DNA from: Sphingomonas colocasiae | Lineage (GTDB): Bacteria > Pseudomonadota > Alphaproteobacteria > Sphingomonadales > Sphingomonadaceae | Direction: 5' to 3' | Length of the DNA: 64,000 nt | Assembly (NCBI RefSeq): GCF_019880585.1 | Contig: NZ_JAINVV010000004.1 | Coordinates: 1,054,001 to 1,118,000, forward strand | In this document: in pieces, positions 6,525-15,537 of the stretch | Position numbering within the stretch: position 1 is the stretch's first letter | How the letters are laid out: every line of letters begins with the position of its first letter | Notes under the pieces: model-generated | What the model saw: the letters and a program-made list of their open reading frames with translations, nothing else | Databases searched by the model: none | What the model was told of the DNA's origin: nothing | Made by a program: the position numbers and the translations under genes

Positions 6525-7568
6525 ATGGGCATGGATCGTGACAGCAGCTTTATCGGCCAATCCACCGCCTTTCTGGACTCGGTGGAGCGCGCCAGCCGCG
6601 CGGCGGCGCTCAACCGTCCGGTGCTGGTGATCGGCGAACGCGGCACCGGCAAGGAGCTTGTGGCCGAGCGTCTTCATCGCCTCAGCCAGCGCTGGGATGG
6701 GCCCCTGGTCACGATCAATTGCGCGGCGCTGCCCGAGACTTTGATCGAGGCCGAGCTGTTCGGACACGAAGCCGGTGCCTTTACCGGCGCGACGCGCGCA
6801 CGCGCCGGCCGTTTCGAGGAGGCCGATGGGGGCACGCTGTTCCTCGACGAACTGGCGACATTGTCCGCATCGGCGCAGGAACGGTTGCTGCGCGCCGTCG
6901 AATATGGGGAGATCACGCGCATCGGCGCGAACAACGCCGTGCGCGTCGATGTCCGGATCGTCGCCGCCACCAACGAGCATCTGCCGGCTTTGGTCGATGG
7001 TGGCCGGTTTCGCGCCGACCTGCTCGACCGGCTGAGCTTCGAGGTGGTGACGTTGCCGCCGCTCCGTGCGCGAGAGGGCGATGTGCCCGTGCTGGCCGAT
7101 CATTTCGCGCGGCGCATGGCGGCCGAACTCGATTGGCCGCACTGGCCGGGTTTTTCCGCGGATGCGTTAGAGGAGTTGCTCGCGCATGACTGGCCGGGCA
7201 ATGTCCGCGAACTGCGCAACGTGATCGAGCGCGCGGTCTATCGCTGGGATGATCCGGAGCGTCCGGTCGATCATATCATCTTTGATCCCTTCGCTTCACC
7301 CTGGCGCCCGCGCGCCGCGGCGGAGAAGGGGAGCGTCGAGCGGCCGCCCTCGCCATCGGCCGATCCGGCGCCCGTCGCGCCGCGCATCGTGCAGGAAGCG
7401 GACACGGCGGAGGTGACCGATCTGCGCCGCGCGGTCGACGCACATGAACGGCGCATTCTGGAGGCGGCATTGTCGCGCAACCGCTTCAACCAGCGTGCGA
7501 CCGCCAAAAGCCTCAATCTCAGCTATGATCAGCTTCGTCATGCGTTGAAGCGTCACGACCTGCTCTGA
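6525..7568 (+). CDS. pspF: Sigma-54-dependent activator PspF
   Basis: A 347-aa AAA+ enhancer-binding protein without an N-terminal receiver domain, as in PspF. Walker A is GERGTGKE, the sigma-54 contact loop is GAFTGA, Walker B is GGTLFLDEL, and [20 protein letters not shown] is the conserved sensor II region. A Fis-type helix-turn-helix lies at the end ([20 protein letters not shown]). It drives transcription of the divergent psp operon and is inhibited by PspA. Start is ATG 6525 or ATG 6531; no clear Shine-Dalgarno sequence distinguishes them. An acidic/Pro-rich linker (about residues 260-300) separates the AAA and DNA-binding parts. Confidence 0.93.
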   Translation: MGMDRDSSFIGQSTAFLDSVERASRAAALNRPVLVIGERGTGKELVAERLHRLSQRWDGPLVTINCAALPETLIEAELFGHEAGAFTGATRARAGRFEEADGGTLFLDELATLSASAQERLLRAVEYGEITRIGANNAVRVDVRIVAATNEHLPALVDGGRFRADLLDRLSFEVVTLPPLRAREGDVPVLADHFARRMAAELDWPHWPGFSADALEELLAHDWPGNVRELRNVIERAVYRWDDPERPVDHIIFDPFASPWRPRAAAEKGSVERPPSPSADPAPVAPRIVQEADTAEVTDLRRAVDAHERRILEAALSRNRFNQRATAKSLNLSYDQLRHALKRHDLL

Positions 7569-7706
7569 TAACTGGCCCCGGGTTTGATTCGGCTCTCGGC
7601 CGGATACAGGCCTTCTCAAATTTCGCTTTCAGCCCCGAAACGAAAATCCACGAGACAAAATCGCACTTGAGGCGTTGAGCAGACGCATCCCAAATCGGAG
7701 GAACGA

Positions 7707-8330
7707 ATGGCTTTCACACTTCCCGACCTGCCCTATGACAAGAGCGCGCTCGAGCCGCATATGTCGGCAGAGACGTTCGACTATCATCATGGCAAGCATC
7801 ACAAGGCCTATGTCGACAAGGTCAATGGCTGGATCGGCGAAAAGGGACTGGAAGGGCTGACGCTCGTCCAGACCATCGAAAAGGCGAAGGCCGATGGCGA
7901 CAAGGGCCTCTTCAACAACGCCGCGCAGATCTGGAATCACAGCTTCTTCTGGCAGTGCCTGACGCCCGAGAGCGCCGCGCCGTCGGCCGCGCTGCAGGCG
8001 CTGATCGACGAAGCCTTCGGATCGACCGATGCACTGATCGCCAAGCTCAAGGACGAATCGGTCGGCCATTTCGGTTCCGGCTGGGGCTGGCTGGTGCTCA
8101 AGGACGGCAAGCTTGCCGTCACCTCGCTCCACGATGCCGACACGCCGGTCGTCTATCCCGATCTCAAGCCGCTGCTGACGCTCGATGTCTGGGAACACGC
8201 CTATTATGTCGATTATCGCAATGCGCGGCCGAACTATCTGGATGCGGTGTTGAAGTCGCTGATCAACTGGTCGTTCGTCGAGCAGAATCTCGACGGAAAG
8301 GGCGTCGAGCGCGCCGATCAGGCGCAGTGA
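7707..8330 (+). CDS. sodB: Superoxide dismutase [Fe]
   Basis: A 207-aa cytoplasmic enzyme that converts superoxide to oxygen and hydrogen peroxide. Start (MAFTLPDLPYDKSALEPHMS) follows a good GGAGG site. Metal ligand regions are HHGKHHKAYVDK, WNHSFFWQCL and DVWEHAYYVDYRN. The Gln-containing and GSGWGWLVL segments favour the iron-type SodB over the manganese form. Monocistronic: it is followed by a dense set of palindromes and a bidirectional terminator. Confidence 0.95.
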   Translation: MAFTLPDLPYDKSALEPHMSAETFDYHHGKHHKAYVDKVNGWIGEKGLEGLTLVQTIEKAKADGDKGLFNNAAQIWNHSFFWQCLTPESAAPSAALQALIDEAFGSTDALIAKLKDESVGHFGSGWGWLVLKDGKLAVTSLHDADTPVVYPDLKPLLTLDVWEHAYYVDYRNARPNYLDAVLKSLINWSFVEQNLDGKGVERADQAQ

Positions 8331-8357
8331 TCATGGCCTGATCCGTGATGATCGCGA

Positions 8358-8433
8358 GCGGCGCAATCCGGAGGGGGCACAGCCTCTCGATTGCGCCGCG
8401 AGTTGCAAATCGCGGCGCAATCCATGGATTGCG
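8358..8433. repeat. Cluster of palindromes downstream of sodB
   Basis: Perfect 11-bp inverted arms GCGGCGCAATC (8358-8368 and 8389-8399) are followed by 7-bp arms (8395-8401 and 8410-8416). The cluster ends in a perfect 18-bp palindrome CGCAATCCATGGATTGCG (8416-8433). The same GCGGCGCAATC word recurs at 8412-8422. These alternative stems could be a REP-like element or a 3'-end structure of sodB mRNA. Confidence 0.7.
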
Positions 8434-8435
8434 AG

Positions 8436-8470
8436 AAAAACCGGCGGGGGTCAGCCCTCCGCCGGTTTTT
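8436..8470. terminator. Bidirectional terminator between sodB and ispZ
   Basis: Perfect 12-bp arms AAAAACCGGCGG and CCGCCGGTTTTT (8436-8447 and 8459-8470), with an A tract on one side and a T tract on the other, so it can act on both strands. The loop contains the ispZ stop codon, and one arm encodes the last residues of that protein. Confidence 0.85.
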
Positions 8471-9062
8471 CTTCGACCACGTCCTTCGGTTCCATGGACA
8501 GCCCGTGGCGCATCATCATCGGAATGTTGGCGAGCGCGAAGACCATCGACAATATGGTGACGCCCCATACCTTCAGGGTCAGCCACAGGTCGAAGTCGAG
8601 CAGCGCGCGCATCGCTTCGTTGAGCAGCGCCATGCCCGCGAAGAAGATCGCCCAGTTGCGCGAAAGCTTCATCCAGCCGGCCTCGTCCAGCCCGTCATAA
8701 GCCGCCTGCAGCAGGAATTTGAGCAGCGGCTTCTTCATCGCCAAGCCGACGAACAGGCTGATCGAGAACAGCAGATAGATGATCGTCGGCTTGATCTGGA
8801 TGAATCTGGGATCGTTGAAATAGACGGTCAGCGCGCCGAAACCGATGACCAGGATCGCCGACAGCCAGAGCATCGGCGAGACCTTGCCCAGCTTCAGCTT
8901 GGAGATGATCACCGCGATCGCGATCGCTGCCATGAAAGCGATCGTTCCGGCGATCACGCCGGTGAATTTATAGGTGAGGAAGAAAACCAGCAGCGGCCCG
9001 AAATCGAGCGCCATGCCCAATCCGCCGGGGTGCTTGTTCTGTTTCGCCGCGTCTTCGCTCAT
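8451..9062 (-). CDS. ispZ: Inner membrane septation protein A family (IspZ/YciB)
   Basis: A 203-aa protein with about five or six membrane helices. Family features seen are GPLLVFFLTYKFTGVIAGT, the segment DPRFIQIKPTIIYLLFS, and DEAGWMKLSRNWAIFFAGMA followed by LNEAMR. The family affects cell envelope integrity and septation, and also intracellular division in Shigella. Its exact biochemistry is unknown. Start overlaps the ftsY stop by four bases (ATGA), so the two are translationally coupled. A hydrophilic Glu/Lys tail (KDVVEEKPAEG) ends inside the terminator hairpin. Confidence 0.9.
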   Translation of the reverse strand: MSEDAAKQNKHPGGLGMALDFGPLLVFFLTYKFTGVIAGTIAFMAAIAIAVIISKLKLGKVSPMLWLSAILVIGFGALTVYFNDPRFIQIKPTIIYLLFSISLFVGLAMKKPLLKFLLQAAYDGLDEAGWMKLSRNWAIFFAGMALLNEAMRALLDFDLWLTLKVWGVTILSMVFALANIPMMMRHGLSMEPKDVVEEKPAEG

Positions 9063-9985
9063 CGCTCGGTTCCCGCAATCGCCCCGGCCAGTTCCTTCGG
9101 ATCGAAGGGGCGCAGATCGTCCAGCGTCTCCCCGACGCCGATGGCATGGATCGGCAGGCCGAATTTCTCGGCCGCCGCCACCAGCACGCCGCCGCGCGCG
9201 GTGCCGTCCAGCTTGGTCATCACCAGCCCGGTCACGCCTGCGACCTCCTTGAAGATCTCGATCTGCGACAGCGCGTTCTGCCCGGTCGTCGCATCGAGCA
9301 CGAGCACGACATCGTGCGGCGCCGCCGGATTGAGGCGGCCGAGCACGCGGCGGATCTTGGCGAGCTCGTCCATCAGTTCGCGCTTGTTCTGCAGTCGCCC
9401 GGCGGTGTCGACGATCAGCACGTCGATGCCCGTCGCCGTCGCCTGCTTGACCGCATCCCAGACGATGCCCGCTGAATCGCCGCCTTCGGGGCCGCTGACG
9501 ATCGGCACGCCGATCCGTTCAGCCCACACCTTGAGCTGGCCGATCGCGGCCGCGCGGAAGGTGTCGCCCGCCGCCAGCATCACGCCATAATCCTGTTCCA
9601 GGAACAGATGCGCGAGCTTGGCGATGGTGGTGGTCTTGCCCGATCCGTTGACGCCGATCACCAGGATCACCTGGGGGCGCGGAAAGGCCTCGACCTCAAG
9701 CGGCCTGGCGACCGGCGCCAGCACCTTCTCGACCTCTTCGGCGACGAGCTGGCGGATACCGGCCTCGTCGATGCCGCGTTCATAACGGCCATCGGCCAGC
9801 CGTTCGCGTACGCGGCCGGCCATGCCGGGGCCAAGATCGGAAACGATCAGCGCTTCCTCGATCTCGTCGAGCGTGTCCTCGTCGAGCGCGGACTTTGTGA
9901 ACAGGCCGGTGAGATTCTCGCCCAGCTTGTCGGACGTGCGCTTGAAACCGCCGATCAGTTTCTTGTGCCAGGGTGTTTCGCTCAT
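9059..9985 (-). CDS. ftsY: Signal recognition particle receptor FtsY
   Basis: A 308-aa GTPase that docks SRP-ribosome complexes at the inner membrane. Seen are the helical N domain (residues 1-90), the G1 loop GVNGSGKTTTIAKLA, the DTAGR motif and the TKLDGTARGG guanine-specificity loop, ending FDPKELAGAIAG. It lacks the long acidic A domain of E. coli FtsY, as is usual in alphaproteobacteria. Overlaps mtaB and ispZ by four bases on each side. The partner Ffh is encoded at 14033-15493. Confidence 0.95.
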   Translation of the reverse strand: MSETPWHKKLIGGFKRTSDKLGENLTGLFTKSALDEDTLDEIEEALIVSDLGPGMAGRVRERLADGRYERGIDEAGIRQLVAEEVEKVLAPVARPLEVEAFPRPQVILVIGVNGSGKTTTIAKLAHLFLEQDYGVMLAAGDTFRAAAIGQLKVWAERIGVPIVSGPEGGDSAGIVWDAVKQATATGIDVLIVDTAGRLQNKRELMDELAKIRRVLGRLNPAAPHDVVLVLDATTGQNALSQIEIFKEVAGVTGLVMTKLDGTARGGVLVAAAEKFGLPIHAIGVGETLDDLRPFDPKELAGAIAGTER

Positions 9986-11247
9986 GCGGGTTCGCCGACA
10001 AGCCGGGCGTTATCGACGCCGGTGATCTTCACGTTCAATAATCCTCCAACGTCATTCCCGAACTGTCCTTTCCCGCTTTCGCGGGAAAGGCGGAGCGAGT
10101 TGATGCGCGCGAAATTGCCCGCATGGCCGCCGCCGTCGCGTTCGATCAAGATCTGATGCACGCTGCCGACCAGCCCGTTCAGCCAGGTCGCCTGCTGTCG
10201 CGCCGCCGCTTCGCGCAAACGCCGCGCCCGCGCCTTGGCGACTTCGCGTTCCACCTGCGGCATGCGCGCGGCGGGGGTCCCGGTCCTTGGCGAATAGGGG
10301 AAGATGTGCGCATGAACGATGTCGCAATCGTCGATCAGCGCAAGCGTATTGGCGAACATCGCTTCGGTCTCGGTCGGAAAACCGGCGATCAGGTCTGCGC
10401 CGATCGCGATCTCCGGGCGCGCCGTCTTCAGTCGCTCGACGATCGCCACGGCCTGCGCGCGGCTGTGGCGGCGCTTCATCCTTTTGAGGATCATGTCGTC
10501 GCCCGCCTGCAAGGACAGGTGCAGATGCGGCATCACGCGCGGTTCCTGCGTCAGCAGCGCGAACAGCTTATCGTCGATCTCGACCGAGTCGAGTGAAGAG
10601 AGGCGAAGCCGGGGCAGGGCGGGGACATGCTTCAGGATTCGTTCGACCAGGGTGCCGAGCGTCGGGCTGCCCGGCAGGTCGGGGCCGTAGCTGGTCAGGT
10701 CGACGCCGGTCAGCACCACTTCGCGATAGCCGGCTTCGACCAGCGCGGTGATGCGCTCGATCACCGCGCCCGCGGGCACCGAGCGGCTGTTGCCGCGGCC
10801 ATAGGGGATGACGCAGAAGGTGCAGCGATGGTCGCAGCCATTCTGCACCTCGACAAAGGCGCGGCTATTGTCGGCGAAGCTCGACACCAGATGCGGGGCG
10901 GTCTCGCGGACCGCCATGATGTCGGAAACGCGGACCCGCGCGCCGTCGGCGATGAAGGCGCGCGCGTCCAGCTTTTCGTGATTGCCGATGACCAGCGAGA
11001 CTTCGGGCATGGCGGCGAAGCGCTCGGGCTCGATCTGCGCGGCGCATCCGGTGACGACGATCCTCGCGTCGGGCCGTTCGCGACGGGCGCGGCGGATGGC
11101 CTGGCGCGTATGGCGCACGGCTTCCGCGGTCACCGCGCAGCTATTGACGATGACAAGATCGTCGCCGGCGGGCGCCAGCGCGCGCATGGCTTCGCTTTCC
11201 GCGATGTTGAGGCGGCAGCCGAGCGTGATGATCTCGGGTCCGCTCAT
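9982..11247 (-). CDS. mtaB: tRNA t6A37 methylthiotransferase MtaB
   Basis: A 421-aa radical-SAM enzyme that adds a methylthio group to t6A37 of tRNA. The N-terminal cluster-binding domain has ITLGCRLNIAESEAM, NSCAVTAEA and VTGCAAQ. The radical-SAM Cys triad is in CDHRCTFCVIPYGRGNSRS. A TRAM-like end follows. ATG 11247 is preferred because the longer start at 11304 overlaps dapF by 41 bases. Around residues 383-400 the TRAM region contains an extra segment (SLRLSRESGKGQFGNDVG) encoded by a palindromic repeat read in frame. The residues after it (VKITGVDNARLVGE) resume the family pattern, so the protein is probably still functional. Confidence 0.92.
   Translation of the reverse strand: MSGPEIITLGCRLNIAESEAMRALAPAGDDLVIVNSCAVTAEAVRHTRQAIRRARRERPDARIVVTGCAAQIEPERFAAMPEVSLVIGNHEKLDARAFIADGARVRVSDIMAVRETAPHLVSSFADNSRAFVEVQNGCDHRCTFCVIPYGRGNSRSVPAGAVIERITALVEAGYREVVLTGVDLTSYGPDLPGSPTLGTLVERILKHVPALPRLRLSSLDSVEIDDKLFALLTQEPRVMPHLHLSLQAGDDMILKRMKRRHSRAQAVAIVERLKTARPEIAIGADLIAGFPTETEAMFANTLALIDDCDIVHAHIFPYSPRTGTPAARMPQVEREVAKARARRLREAAARQQATWLNGLVGSVHQILIERDGGGHAGNFARINSLRLSRESGKGQFGNDVGGLLNVKITGVDNARLVGEPA
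10049..10102. repeat. Palindromic repeat element inside the mtaB reading frame
   Basis: Contains a perfect stem CCTTTCCCGC-TTTC-GCGGGAAAGG (10067-10090), preceded by CGTCATTCCCG. It looks like a dispersed small palindromic element of the type found between genes in sphingomonads. Here it keeps the mtaB frame open and adds about 18 residues. Confidence 0.7.
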
Positions 11248-11263
11248 GCCGGCCGGCCCCGCA

Positions 11264-12079
11264 TCAGCCAAGCCAGCCAGTATCGATCTCGCCCGAGAAG
11301 ACATGCGTGGCGGCGCCGGTCATGATGATCGATTCACCGGGCTGCCAGGCGATCTCCAGCGCGCCGCCGGGCAGGCTGACGGTGACCGGGCCGGTGGCCA
11401 GCCCCAGCCTGATGGCAGCGACGGCGGTCGCGCAGGCGCCGGTGCCGCACGCGCGGGTCAGGCCTACGCCGCGCTCCCACACGCGCAGGTCGATGGCGGA
11501 CGGGCCGGTGATCGTCGCGACGTTGACGTTGATCCGTTCGGGAAAGAGCGCGTCGGTTTCGATGCGCGGGCCGAGCATGTCGAGCGGCACGGCATGGGTG
11601 TCCGCCACGAAGAAGACGACATGCGGATTGCCGACATTGACCGCGCTGGGCCGTTCCAGCCCATCCCAGCCGACCGGCATGTCGCGCGTGTCCATGGCAT
11701 AGGCGAGCGGGATGGTCTGCCAGTCGAAACGCGGCTGGCCCATGTCGATGGAGACGCCGCCGGCGGCCGCGCGACCATGAAGGATGCCACCCAGCGTTTC
11801 GATCCGGACATCGCTGCCGAGCAGCCGGGCGACGCAGCGCGTGGCGTTGCCGCACGCCTCGACCTCGCCGCCATCGGCATTGAAGATCCGCATCCGCGCA
11901 TCGGCCTCGGTCGATGCCTCGATGATGATGAGCTGGTCGAAGCCCACACCGGTATTTCGATCGGCGATCGCACGGATGTGCGCCTCGCTCAGCGAGACCG
12001 GTTGCACGCGCGCGTCGATCACGACGAAGTCGTTGCCGAGGCCGTGCATCTTGTGAAAGGCGATGCCCATGGCCCGCAT
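11264..12079 (-). CDS. dapF: Diaminopimelate epimerase
   Basis: A 271-aa cofactor-independent epimerase converting LL- to meso-diaminopimelate for lysine and peptidoglycan synthesis. Conserved parts are FHKMHGLGNDFVVID at the start, the first catalytic Cys in ADGGEVEACGNATRCV and the second in GLTRACGTGACATAVAA. Length is normal. Start may be ATG 12079 or ATG 12070 (MGIAFHKMHG). It heads the dapF-mtaB-ftsY-ispZ series, 16 bases before mtaB. It pairs logically with asd at 30773, which feeds the same pathway. Confidence 0.95.
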   Translation of the reverse strand: MRAMGIAFHKMHGLGNDFVVIDARVQPVSLSEAHIRAIADRNTGVGFDQLIIIEASTEADARMRIFNADGGEVEACGNATRCVARLLGSDVRIETLGGILHGRAAAGGVSIDMGQPRFDWQTIPLAYAMDTRDMPVGWDGLERPSAVNVGNPHVVFFVADTHAVPLDMLGPRIETDALFPERINVNVATITGPSAIDLRVWERGVGLTRACGTGACATAVAAIRLGLATGPVTVSLPGGALEIAWQPGESIIMTGAATHVFSGEIDTGWLG

Positions 12080-12152
12080 CTAGAGACTGGCCGGTGAAGT
12101 CGCAATGGCCGCGCGCGGCGGCGAAGGCGGCTTCGATGCCGGTGCGTGGCGA

Positions 12153-13802
12153 TCAGGCGGTCTTGCGTACCGTCTCGGTCGGATCGGTTTCGTCGTTGCG
12201 CGCGCGCAGCGCCGGCAGCAGATGCTTGTCGGCCAGCAGGCGGCGGACCTGGGTGACCGGGATCGGCTTGCCGAAATACCAGCCCTGGCCCTTGTGGACG
12301 CCCAGCACGCGCAACCGCTGCATGATCTCTTCGTCCTCGATGCCTTCCGCGGTGACGGGCAGGCCCAGGCTGTCGCCCAGTCGCGTGATCGCGTTGACGA
12401 TCGCGGCGCTTTCGGCATTCTCGTTGATCGATGAGACGAAGCTGCGGTCGATCTTGATCCGGTCGAACGGCAGCGCGCGCAGATGGGCGAGCGAGCTGTA
12501 GCCGGTGCCGAAATCGTCGAGCGCCAGCCGGATGCCCTGGTTCTTCAGGCTGCCGACGATCGACTGGGCGAGCGAGAGGTTCTCGAACAGCGAGCTTTCG
12601 GTGATCTCGACTTCGAGCCGGTTGGCGGGGAAGCCGGTTTCCACCAGCAGCTTGACCAGCTTCTGCGCCAGCCAGGGATCCTTGAGTTGCGCGGGGGAGA
12701 TGTTGACCGACAGGCTCAGCGACGGATCCCAGTCGCGGCCGTGCTCCATCGCCTGGCGGATCACCGACATCGACATTTCGGCGATCAGGCCGGTTTCCTC
12801 GGCGACGGGCACGAACTGGTCGGGAGAGATCAGACCTTGCGCCGGGCTTTCCCAGCGCGCCAGCACCTCAAAACCGTGGAGGCGGCCGGTGGCGAGATCG
12901 ACCTGCTGTTCGTAATAGGGGACGAACTCACCCTTCGGGATGCCAGTGCGCAGCCCGGCCTCGACGGCATTGCGCGTTTGCAGGTCGCGCTCCATCGAGG
13001 CGTCGAACCAGCAATAGCGGTTCCGGCCCGAATTCTTCGCGGCGTACATGGCGATGTCGGCGCGGCGCATCAGCGATTCGACGCTGTCGCACTCGATCTC
13101 CGAGCGCGCGATGCCCACCGAGACGCTGATATGGACGTGCGCGCCATCGGCATCGAAGGGCTGCGCCAGGCGTGAGACGATCTGTTCGGCGATGCGATCG
13201 ACGGTTTCGCTGTTCTGGGGATCGAACAGGAATGCGCAGGCGAATTCGTCGCCGCCCAGCCGAGCCGTAAGCGACACCGGGGGCATGGCGCGCTGGATTT
13301 CGGAGGAGACGGTGCGCAGCAGCGCGTCGCCGGTGGCATGGCCGTGGACGTCGTTGACGTTCTTGAAATTGTCGAGATCGAGCATCAGCATCGCGACGCA
13401 TTTCTGGCGGCGATCGGCGCGCGCCAGCATCGCGGCGCCTTCCTCTGCAAGCGATCGGCGATTGAGGAATCCGGTCAGCGGATCGGTGGAGGCGAGCTGG
13501 CGCGCGCGTTCCTCGGCGGCGGTGCGCTCGCGCACTTCGCGGGCAAGATCGCTGTAGCGGCGCCAGCCGAACAGGATCAGCGCGACGTTGAGCAGCAGCA
13601 TGATCGCAACAGTGCGATTGGGGCCGCCGCCGACGCCGGTGATCGCGTCGATCGTGCCGCTCACCACATTTCCGCCGGTGCCGACGAACAGCAGGATGGC
13701 GGCGACGGTGATGCCGCCGGTCAGCAAGTCGCGGCGCGCGCTGTTCACGGCCGAACTGCGCCGATGAAGTTCGCTGCTTTCCCCGCCCATGATCTGCCCC
13801 AT
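12153..13802 (-). CDS. Membrane GGDEF-EAL c-di-GMP signalling protein
   Basis: A 549-aa protein. Two hydrophobic helices (around residues 27-50 and 63-78) precede a short helical linker. The GGDEF domain has an intact ARLGGDEFACAF active site and no RxxD inhibitory site. The EAL domain has the variant HGFEVLARW, with the metal and substrate residues preserved (VNISPAQL, EITESSL, LALDDFGTGYSSL, IKIDRSFV, TAEGIEDEE). EVL variants are commonly active phosphodiesterases. Both activities are therefore possible; net direction cannot be told from sequence. It lacks a periplasmic sensor domain of any size. Confidence 0.92.
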   Translation of the reverse strand: MGQIMGGESSELHRRSSAVNSARRDLLTGGITVAAILLFVGTGGNVVSGTIDAITGVGGGPNRTVAIMLLLNVALILFGWRRYSDLAREVRERTAAEERARQLASTDPLTGFLNRRSLAEEGAAMLARADRRQKCVAMLMLDLDNFKNVNDVHGHATGDALLRTVSSEIQRAMPPVSLTARLGGDEFACAFLFDPQNSETVDRIAEQIVSRLAQPFDADGAHVHISVSVGIARSEIECDSVESLMRRADIAMYAAKNSGRNRYCWFDASMERDLQTRNAVEAGLRTGIPKGEFVPYYEQQVDLATGRLHGFEVLARWESPAQGLISPDQFVPVAEETGLIAEMSMSVIRQAMEHGRDWDPSLSLSVNISPAQLKDPWLAQKLVKLLVETGFPANRLEVEITESSLFENLSLAQSIVGSLKNQGIRLALDDFGTGYSSLAHLRALPFDRIKIDRSFVSSINENAESAAIVNAITRLGDSLGLPVTAEGIEDEEIMQRLRVLGVHKGQGWYFGKPIPVTQVRRLLADKHLLPALRARNDETDPTETVRKTA

Positions 13803-14032
13803 ATTCCCCTGATCAGCCGCCGTTCTTGCGTGAAATGCGTATAAATAGCGTTAAGCGCATATCCGGAAGGCGGGGCGGGCACATCGGCTTGCGCGCGGTC
13901 GCGCTTCCCGCTATGGGCGGCGCCAGATCGTTCCGAATGGTGCGAGGAAATGGCTTACGCTGGCCGACGAGGTTTCGTCCGCCGGCGTTTCTTGCGTTTC
14001 CTGGGTCGTCGGAACGGAAGTGGAGCGTGACG

Positions 14033-15493
14033 ATGTTCGAATCTCTGAGCGAAAGGCTGGGCGGCGTATTCGATCGCCTGCGCGGGCGCGGTGCGCTTGG
14101 CGAGGCTGACGTGCGCGCGGCGATGCGCGAAGTCCGCATTGCGCTGCTCGAGGCCGATGTCGCGCTGCCGGTGGTTCGCGATTTTGTCGAGAAGGTCACG
14201 GAACGCGCCGTCGGCCATCAGGTGATCAAGTCGGTCACCCCCGGCCAGCAGGTCGTCAAGATCGTCAACGACGCGCTTGTCGAGATGCTGGGCGGCGAGG
14301 AAGGCGGCGCCGCCGCCGAACTCGAGCTGGGCGTCACCCCGCCCGCGATCATCATGATGGTCGGTCTTCAGGGTTCGGGCAAGACCACCACGACCGCCAA
14401 ACTCGCCAAGCGCCTGTCCGAAAAGGAGCGCAAGAAGGTGCTGATGGCGTCGCTCGACGTCAATCGCCCCGCTGCGCAGGAACAGCTCGCCACCTTGGGC
14501 GGGCAGGTCAGCGTCGCCACGCTTCCCATCGTCGCCGGGCAGCAGCCCGTCGATATCGCGCGCCGCGCGCTCAACGCCGCGAAGCTTCAGGGCTTCGACG
14601 TGCTGATGCTCGACACCGCCGGCCGCCTCCATGTCGACCAGGCGCTGATGGAGGAGATGAAGGCGGTCGCCGATGTCTCCCAGCCGCAGGAAATCCTGCT
14701 GGTGGTCGACTCGCTGACCGGTCAGGACGCGGTCAACGTCGCCAAGAGCTTTTCGGAGCAGGTGCCGCTCACCGGCGTGGTGCTCACCCGCATGGATGGC
14801 GATGCGCGCGGCGGTGCCGCGCTGTCGATGCGCGCGGTCACCGGCAAGCCGATCAAGTTCGCGGGCGTCGGCGAGAAGCTCGACGCGATCGAACCGTTCC
14901 ATCCCAGTCGCGTCGCCGGGCGCATCCTCGGCATGGGCGACGTCGTCAGTCTGGTCGAACGCGCGACCGAGACGATCCAGGCCGACGAGGCCGAGAAGCT
15001 CGCGCAGAAGATGGCCAAGGGCCAGTTCGACATGAACGACCTGCGCGCCCAGCTTCAGCAGATGAAGCGCATGGGCGGCCTGGGGGCGCTCGCATCGATG
15101 ATGCCCGGTGTGAAGAAGGTCCAGAACGCCATGGCGAACGGCCAGGTCGACGACCGCATCCTTGTCCGCATGGACGCGATCATCGGATCGATGACGCCCA
15201 AGGAGCGCACCAAGCCCGAACTGCTCAACGCCAAGCGCAAGATCCGTGTCGCCAATGGCAGCGGCACCACCGTCCAGGACGTCAACCGGCTGCTCAAGAT
15301 GCATCAGGAAATGGCGACCGCGATGAAGAAGATCCGCAAGATGGGCGGGTTGAAGGGGCTTGGCGCGCTGTTCGGTCGCGGCGGTCTCGAAGGCGTGATG
15401 GGCAGCGGCGCGCTGCCGCCCATGGGTGGCCTGCCGGGCCTTGGCGGTCCGCCGGGTCTGCCCCCCGGATTTGGAAAGTTTCGCAAGAAGTAA
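14033..15493 (+). CDS. ffh: Signal recognition particle protein Ffh
   Basis: A 486-aa protein that binds signal sequences and 4.5S RNA and, with FtsY, targets membrane proteins. Start MFESLSERLGGVFDRLRGRG at ATG 14033 matches the family; the longer in-frame ATG at 13826 gives an unrelated leader. G domain motifs are GLQGSGKTTTTAKLAKRL, DTAGRLHVD and TRMDGDARGG. The Met-rich M domain follows (MNDLRAQLQQMKRMGGLGAL). It ends in a Gly/Pro/Met-rich tail. It heads ffh-rpsP-rimM. Confidence 0.96.
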   Translation: MFESLSERLGGVFDRLRGRGALGEADVRAAMREVRIALLEADVALPVVRDFVEKVTERAVGHQVIKSVTPGQQVVKIVNDALVEMLGGEEGGAAAELELGVTPPAIIMMVGLQGSGKTTTTAKLAKRLSEKERKKVLMASLDVNRPAAQEQLATLGGQVSVATLPIVAGQQPVDIARRALNAAKLQGFDVLMLDTAGRLHVDQALMEEMKAVADVSQPQEILLVVDSLTGQDAVNVAKSFSEQVPLTGVVLTRMDGDARGGAALSMRAVTGKPIKFAGVGEKLDAIEPFHPSRVAGRILGMGDVVSLVERATETIQADEAEKLAQKMAKGQFDMNDLRAQLQQMKRMGGLGALASMMPGVKKVQNAMANGQVDDRILVRMDAIIGSMTPKERTKPELLNAKRKIRVANGSGTTVQDVNRLLKMHQEMATAMKKIRKMGGLKGLGALFGRGGLEGVMGSGALPPMGGLPGLGGPPGLPPGFGKFRKK

Positions 15494-15537
15494 TCGGTTC
15501 AATCAATTCAAAATATTGAAAAGAAGGAAGAAGAAAA

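Noticed and set aside
13826-14032. An N-terminal extension of Ffh by 69 residues
   Set aside because: Ffh proteins begin with the MFESLSERL-type sequence found at 14033, and the extension is Arg-rich and unrelated to the family.
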